From assembly GCA_017448795.1 (NCBI GenBank), contig JAFSKV010000019.1:1-51579 (forward strand): a DNA stretch of 51,579 bases. The letters are read 5' to 3'. The notes beneath the pieces were generated by a model. That model ran no database searches. It had not been told where the DNA came from and worked only from the letters and a program-made list of their open reading frames with translations. Both the position numbers and the translations under genes were made by a program. Source of the DNA: Synergistaceae bacterium. GTDB taxonomy: Bacteria > Synergistota > Synergistia > Synergistales > Aminobacteriaceae. This document shows, piece by piece, positions 48,481-51,579 of this stretch; the stretch's first letter is position 1, and each line of letters begins with the position of its first letter.

Positions 48481-49575
48481 TTACTCCTGCTTGGAGCGTG
48501 AGTCTTTCTTCCTGCAGGACTTGACGTCGGCTATCACGGCTACAGTTGCGCATACCGCTCCGATTCCGATTCCCGCGCTACAACCGCCTGCTAGGAGCAT
48601 CAGCAGTATCTTGACGAAATATGTTGTGAGGCTTGTCCCGGCAGATAACAGCATGGTAACCAGAAACTGCTTGGGAAGGGTGTCTATCTCCCAGCCGAAT
48701 AGGTTGCTGACCTCCCACATTCCCGTTACGCCGTTGAAGACTGACAGAAGCCCGAATGACGCGGTGAATGAGCCTGAGAAGTCAGAGCCTTCCGCGCCGA
48801 ATAGCCTCAAGTCGTTTACTGGCGTTCCGACCAGGTCATCAGACACTGTAACCATGAAGACATACCAGCCGTCTCTGCTGACCGTTATTGTGTTGAGCTT
48901 GGCGAGGAACTGGCCGTTCTGCTTCGATACTTCCTGCCTCATGGCCTGTGTTGGTTCGGGAGGGTCTGAGGTTGTGAAATCCGCGCTGGTTAGGAGGATG
49001 ATTTCTGACGGGTCAACGCTGATGTTCTGTGCTAGGCGGGATATTACGTCGTCGGTTAGGCTTGGGACTGGGGAGATTATGGCGGTTTCGAGTTCTGCGG
49101 GGGGGTCAGGTGATGTTACCGGGCCGGGGACAGGCGTAACATTGCCGCCGTTCCCGTAAGATGATGAGTCCAGAACCATGAAACTATATGAGGCCTGCAC
49201 GTTGTCAAACGTAGTGCCGCCGTCATCATATGCCGCTATAGCGAATGAGTATCCATTTGAGCTGTAGCCCTGAATGGAGTACTGTGTAAGAGTGCCGGAT
49301 AAAGTCGTAGTATTTCCTGTTGCCGTCGACAAGCTCACATCATCGGATGAATATGCGCCGCCTAGATTCCACGTAACTGTGCCGATTGGATTTTGTGCTG
49401 TGAATGTGATGCTAAAAGCCCCGCCTTGATTCACGTACAGAACCGGGGTGCCGTTCAGGTTTGAAGAGATGTCGGAAGTGATTCCTGTGATGGCTGACGC
49501 TGTCCCGCTGAATATCCCGGCGATGATAACAAAAATCACAACGCCGAGAACGTGGAGACTTCTTTTTTTCTGCAC
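48481..49575 (-). CDS. Secreted protein with Synergist-CTERM-like anchor, part of the envelope operon
   Basis: A 364-residue protein. A signal peptide (LHVLGVVIFVIIAGIFSGTA) precedes an Ig-like beta domain (GAFSITFTAQNPIGTVTWNL), a Pro-rich linker and a domain shared with the protein at 4806-5846: NISVDPSEIILLTSADF, GWYVFMVTVSDDLVGT and LRLFGAEGSDF. The C-terminus is a long hydrophobic region with GGCSAGIG, then a second hydrophobic stretch and basic residues (CRKKDSRSK). It resembles the Synergist-CTERM tail but is longer and has an additional Cys near the end. It probably anchors part of the apparatus to the surface. Confidence 0.75.
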   Translation of the reverse strand: MQKKRSLHVLGVVIFVIIAGIFSGTASAITGITSDISSNLNGTPVLYVNQGGAFSITFTAQNPIGTVTWNLGGAYSSDDVSLSTATGNTTTLSGTLTQYSIQGYSSNGYSFAIAAYDDGGTTFDNVQASYSFMVLDSSSYGNGGNVTPVPGPVTSPDPPAELETAIISPVPSLTDDVISRLAQNISVDPSEIILLTSADFTTSDPPEPTQAMRQEVSKQNGQFLAKLNTITVSRDGWYVFMVTVSDDLVGTPVNDLRLFGAEGSDFSGSFTASFGLLSVFNGVTGMWEVSNLFGWEIDTLPKQFLVTMLLSAGTSLTTYFVKILLMLLAGGCSAGIGIGAVCATVAVIADVKSCRKKDSRSKQE

Positions 49576-49599
49576 CGAAAAAACTCTCCTTTCATGATA

Positions 49600-50550
49600 C
49601 TATCTCGCTTTCCTGCCTTTCTTGCCGGGAAAAACTTTCCTCGCCGCAAGATTGTCCGCTTCCGCTTCCGTTATTGGCTTGACCACGTCCCCTTTCCTCA
49701 CATTCTGAAGCCAGCCCCTGACTCCGTCTTTCTTGCTTGGCTTAACCGATGTCAGTTCCTTCTGCACATTGTCCGCCTCAACCACAGCTATAGGTGTCAG
49801 CATTTTCCCCACAAATGCGCCGTCCTTGTCCCGAATTTCATCTCCCTCCATATAGACACACAGCAACTCTCCCGGATGAATGCCCCAGTTTTCCCCGGCA
49901 TCTATCACAGGCCAGTTGCTACCCCCGGCTCCTGACTTCACGACACGTACATATTCCCCCGCAAGTTTTTCGCGGATACTGAGGCACAACGCCGATACTG
50001 CCCTCTCAACAGCGGCTTCCTCAGCTCCCGCCTTCTTGCCTTTCTTCACGTCAAAGAACCATATACCGCCTCCTCCAGTTTTCCGGGACACCTTGCCTGT
50101 CTCGGAGAAAGAAGCAATTACTTCACTTGTCTGTACATCGATTATGCGTACGTCTATTGTAGCAGAAACTTCATGTTCTGTATCCTCAAAGCCGACAAAC
50201 ACGCGTTCTGTGTCCTTAGTCTCAAGCCCTGTAACAGCCCCCATCAGAATATAGCGGCATCCTGCGATCTTCCCAAGCTCCACAGCCTCGCCGTCCTTTA
50301 TCCTCCCTTCCTGAGTCATGTGATGCTCCCTGAGTACCTCGTCAAACCTGTAACGCTCAAGAAGTGTTATTGCCTTAGAGTTCGCAAGCCTCCGGGAAAA
50401 TTCATCGCCTATTGCTTCCGCCTGCTTGTCCGTAACTCCTTCAGTCCTTGATACGAACCTGACAACGCCGAGCCTTATGGGCTGGTTTTCCTCAGCGCAC
50501 GAAATTCCGCACAAAGCAAGAACGCACACGAGGCACAATATTTTCTTCAT
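49600..50550 (-). CDS. CsgG-like envelope protein with FlgT_C-type domain
   Basis: A 316-residue protein and the first gene of the nine-gene operon. The signal peptide MKKILCLVCVLALCGISC could end at a lipid-modified Cys (GISC) or at SCA; the lipobox is poor. The CsgG-type domain has IRLGVVRFVSRTEGV, ITLLERYRFDEVLREHHM, CRYILMGAVTGLET and IDVRIIDVQTSEVIASFSET. The second domain (WGIHPGELLCVYMEGDEIRD, MLTPIAVVEADNV, VRKGDVVKPIT) is shared with 41405-42853 and resembles FlgT_C. GTG 50562 is an alternative start, but AGAAAGG is better placed for ATG 50550. No curli genes are nearby. Confidence 0.75.
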   Translation of the reverse strand: MKKILCLVCVLALCGISCAEENQPIRLGVVRFVSRTEGVTDKQAEAIGDEFSRRLANSKAITLLERYRFDEVLREHHMTQEGRIKDGEAVELGKIAGCRYILMGAVTGLETKDTERVFVGFEDTEHEVSATIDVRIIDVQTSEVIASFSETGKVSRKTGGGGIWFFDVKKGKKAGAEEAAVERAVSALCLSIREKLAGEYVRVVKSGAGGSNWPVIDAGENWGIHPGELLCVYMEGDEIRDKDGAFVGKMLTPIAVVEADNVQKELTSVKPSKKDGVRGWLQNVRKGDVVKPITEAEADNLAARKVFPGKKGRKAR

Positions 50551-50576
50551 GGCTACTTTCACCTTTCTTGTAGTGA

Positions 50577-50610
50577 TAAAAATATCCCCCCGCCTTTTGC
50601 TGACGAGGGG
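50577..50610 (-). terminator. Terminator after the glucarate dehydratase gene
   Basis: Minus strand CCCCTCGTC pairs with GGCGGGGGG (9 bp with G-U pairs, AGCAAAA loop) and is followed by ATATTTTTAT. It separates gudD from the envelope operon. Confidence 0.75.
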
Positions 50611-50625
50611 ACAAGTTTACGTGCT

Positions 50626-51579
50626 TTACCTTACGAGGCAGGGCTTCTTGTTGTCGAACTTCCAGCCCGGTATCAGGTACTGCATCCCGATTGCGTCATC
50701 CCTTGCGCCGAGTCCGTGCTCGAAGTAGAGGGCATTGGCTTTCTTCACCTGCTCAAGGTCGACATCAACGCCGAGGCCGGGCTTCTTGGGAAGGTCAATG
50801 CAACCGCCGACTATCTGCATTGGCTCAACGGTGAGACGTTCACGGCCTTCCTGCCAGATCCAGTGGGTATCGATGCCGTTCATGCGACCGGGAATTGCCG
50901 CCGCGCACTGCACAACCATAGCAAGCGAGATGTCGAAGTGGTTGTTGCTGTGGCAGCCCCACATGAGCCCGAAATCGTTGCAGAGCTGGCCGACCCTGAC
51001 GCTCCCGTTCATCGTCCAGAAATGCGGGTCAGCAAGAGGAATGTCGACCGCCTGAAGGATGAGAGCGTGGAACATCTGCCGCCAGTCGGTATTGATCATG
51101 TTCGTAGCAGTCGGCATCATTGCGGCTTTCCTGAACTCGGCCATGACTTCGCGACCTGAGAACCCGCCTTCCGCGCCGCAGGGATCCTCACAGTAGGCGA
51201 GGCACTCCTTGAGCTGGGGGGCGATTTCTAACGCTTCCTTGAGGCTCCAGCATCCGTTAGGGTCAAGGTCGACACGCGCATTCGGGAACGCGGCCTTTAT
51301 CGCCTGTACTGCCTTCAGCTCCTCTTTTGGCGGCAGCACTCCTCCCTTGAGCTTGAAGTCCTCAAAGCCGTATTTCTCGTGCGTGGCTCTGGCGAGGGCT
51401 ACTATCTTTTCGGGCGTAAGTGCTTCCTCGTGGCGCAACCTGTACCAGTCGCAGGGGGAATCAGGCTCTTCCTCGTAGGGGAGATCTGTCTTCTTCCTGT
51501 CGCCGACGTAGAACAGGTAGCTGAGGAACTGCACGCGCTCACGCTGGATTCCGTCGCCCATGAGTGCCGCGGCGGGAAC
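50626..51579 (-). CDS. gudD: Glucarate dehydratase (partial, 5' end beyond the window)
   Basis: 318 residues remain of an enolase-superfamily enzyme; the frame is open to the right edge (codons for [10 protein letters not shown] at 51550-51579). It dehydrates D-glucarate to 5-keto-4-deoxy-glucarate. Visible are [23 protein letters not shown] (acid/base Lys), RVDLDPNG and CEDPCG (metal ligands), a Thr/Asn region [25 protein letters not shown] (catalytic His) and a C-terminal [10 protein letters not shown]. About 110-130 N-terminal residues should lie outside. A close relative, GudX, would look similar. Confidence 0.92.
   Translation of the reverse strand, partial: VPAAALMGDGIQRERVQFLSYLFYVGDRKKTDLPYEEEPDSPCDWYRLRHEEALTPEKIVALARATHEKYGFEDFKLKGGVLPPKEELKAVQAIKAAFPNARVDLDPNGCWSLKEALEIAPQLKECLAYCEDPCGAEGGFSGREVMAEFRKAAMMPTATNMINTDWRQMFHALILQAVDIPLADPHFWTMNGSVRVGQLCNDFGLMWGCHSNNHFDISLAMVVQCAAAIPGRMNGIDTHWIWQEGRERLTVEPMQIVGGCIDLPKKPGLGVDVDLEQVKKANALYFEHGLGARDDAIGMQYLIPGWKFDNKKPCLVR

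Noticed and set aside
41405-50550. Curli secretion (csg) locus
   Set aside because: CsgG-type folds are present, but there are no CsgA/B subunits with their repeats and no CsgE or CsgF.

Overview
The window (51.6 kb, G+C-rich, densely packed, no tRNA, rRNA or CRISPR array seen) most likely comes from a member of the Synergistetes (Synergistaceae). The main evidence is three predicted secreted proteins ending in a Synergist-CTERM-like tail (Gly-rich stretch, Gly-Cys, hydrophobic segment, basic end) at 4806-5846, 29132-29683 and 48481-49575. Supporting signs are peptide- and amino-acid-oriented metabolism, flagellar genes, lipid A Ara4N genes that imply an outer membrane, and solute-binding proteins with ordinary signal peptides and no lipobox, as expected in a diderm. 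The assignment is inference; no database search was possible.

Layout, left to right. 1-1.7 kb (+): end of a MetNIQ methionine importer. 1.7-4.8 kb: a polysaccharide deacetylase, a convergent DEAH helicase, and a RelB/RelE-type toxin-antitoxin pair divergent from the helicase. 4.8-12.8 kb (-): a Synergist-CTERM protein, then a dipeptide/oligopeptide ABC operon dppABCDF ending in peptidase T, so peptide uptake and hydrolysis are transcribed together from a good promoter at 12754-12782. 12.8-13.4 kb: a decayed YfcC-type transporter. 13.5-14.4 kb (+): a secreted double-cupin protein. 14.5-20.9 kb (-): a six-gene arn operon for 4-amino-4-deoxy-L-arabinose addition to lipid A, with ArnA split into two separate genes. 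21.0-21.5 kb (-): two translationally coupled small membrane proteins, one only 50 codons long. 21.6-29.0 kb (-): flagellar genes flgM-flgN-flgK-flgL with strikingly enlarged FlgK (1026 aa) and FlgL (1149 aa). 29.1-32.2 kb: a Synergist-CTERM protein, a capsule-type glycosyltransferase, a four-CxxC zinc-ribbon protein and UDP-galactopyranose mutase.

32.2-33.7 kb: a divergent pair, an Mrr-like protein that has lost its catalytic residues and a PD-(D/E)XK nuclease resembling the Card1/DUF1887 nuclease domain. 33.7-37.1 kb: a CobU-like protein, a ZnuABC-type metal importer and a YdjM-like membrane protein. 37.1-41.3 kb (-): a stand-alone methionine synthase activation domain, metF, an esterase, speD and a LarA-domain protein; with metNIQ this gives a methionine/SAM theme. 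41.4-50.6 kb (-): nine consecutive secreted-protein genes bounded by two intrinsic terminators. They encode CsgG-fold paralogues, a FlgT-like protein, LPP20-type domains, a long coiled coil, a periplasmic ankyrin protein and a Synergist-CTERM protein. This looks like a multi-component envelope apparatus and is the best candidate here for an undescribed system. The right edge holds a partial glucarate dehydratase (-).

Many intrinsic terminators here share the form CCCC(C)T...AGGGG(G)A followed by a T-run, and several promoters carry TGCTATAAT or GGTAAAATATC. These two house styles helped delimit transcription units.
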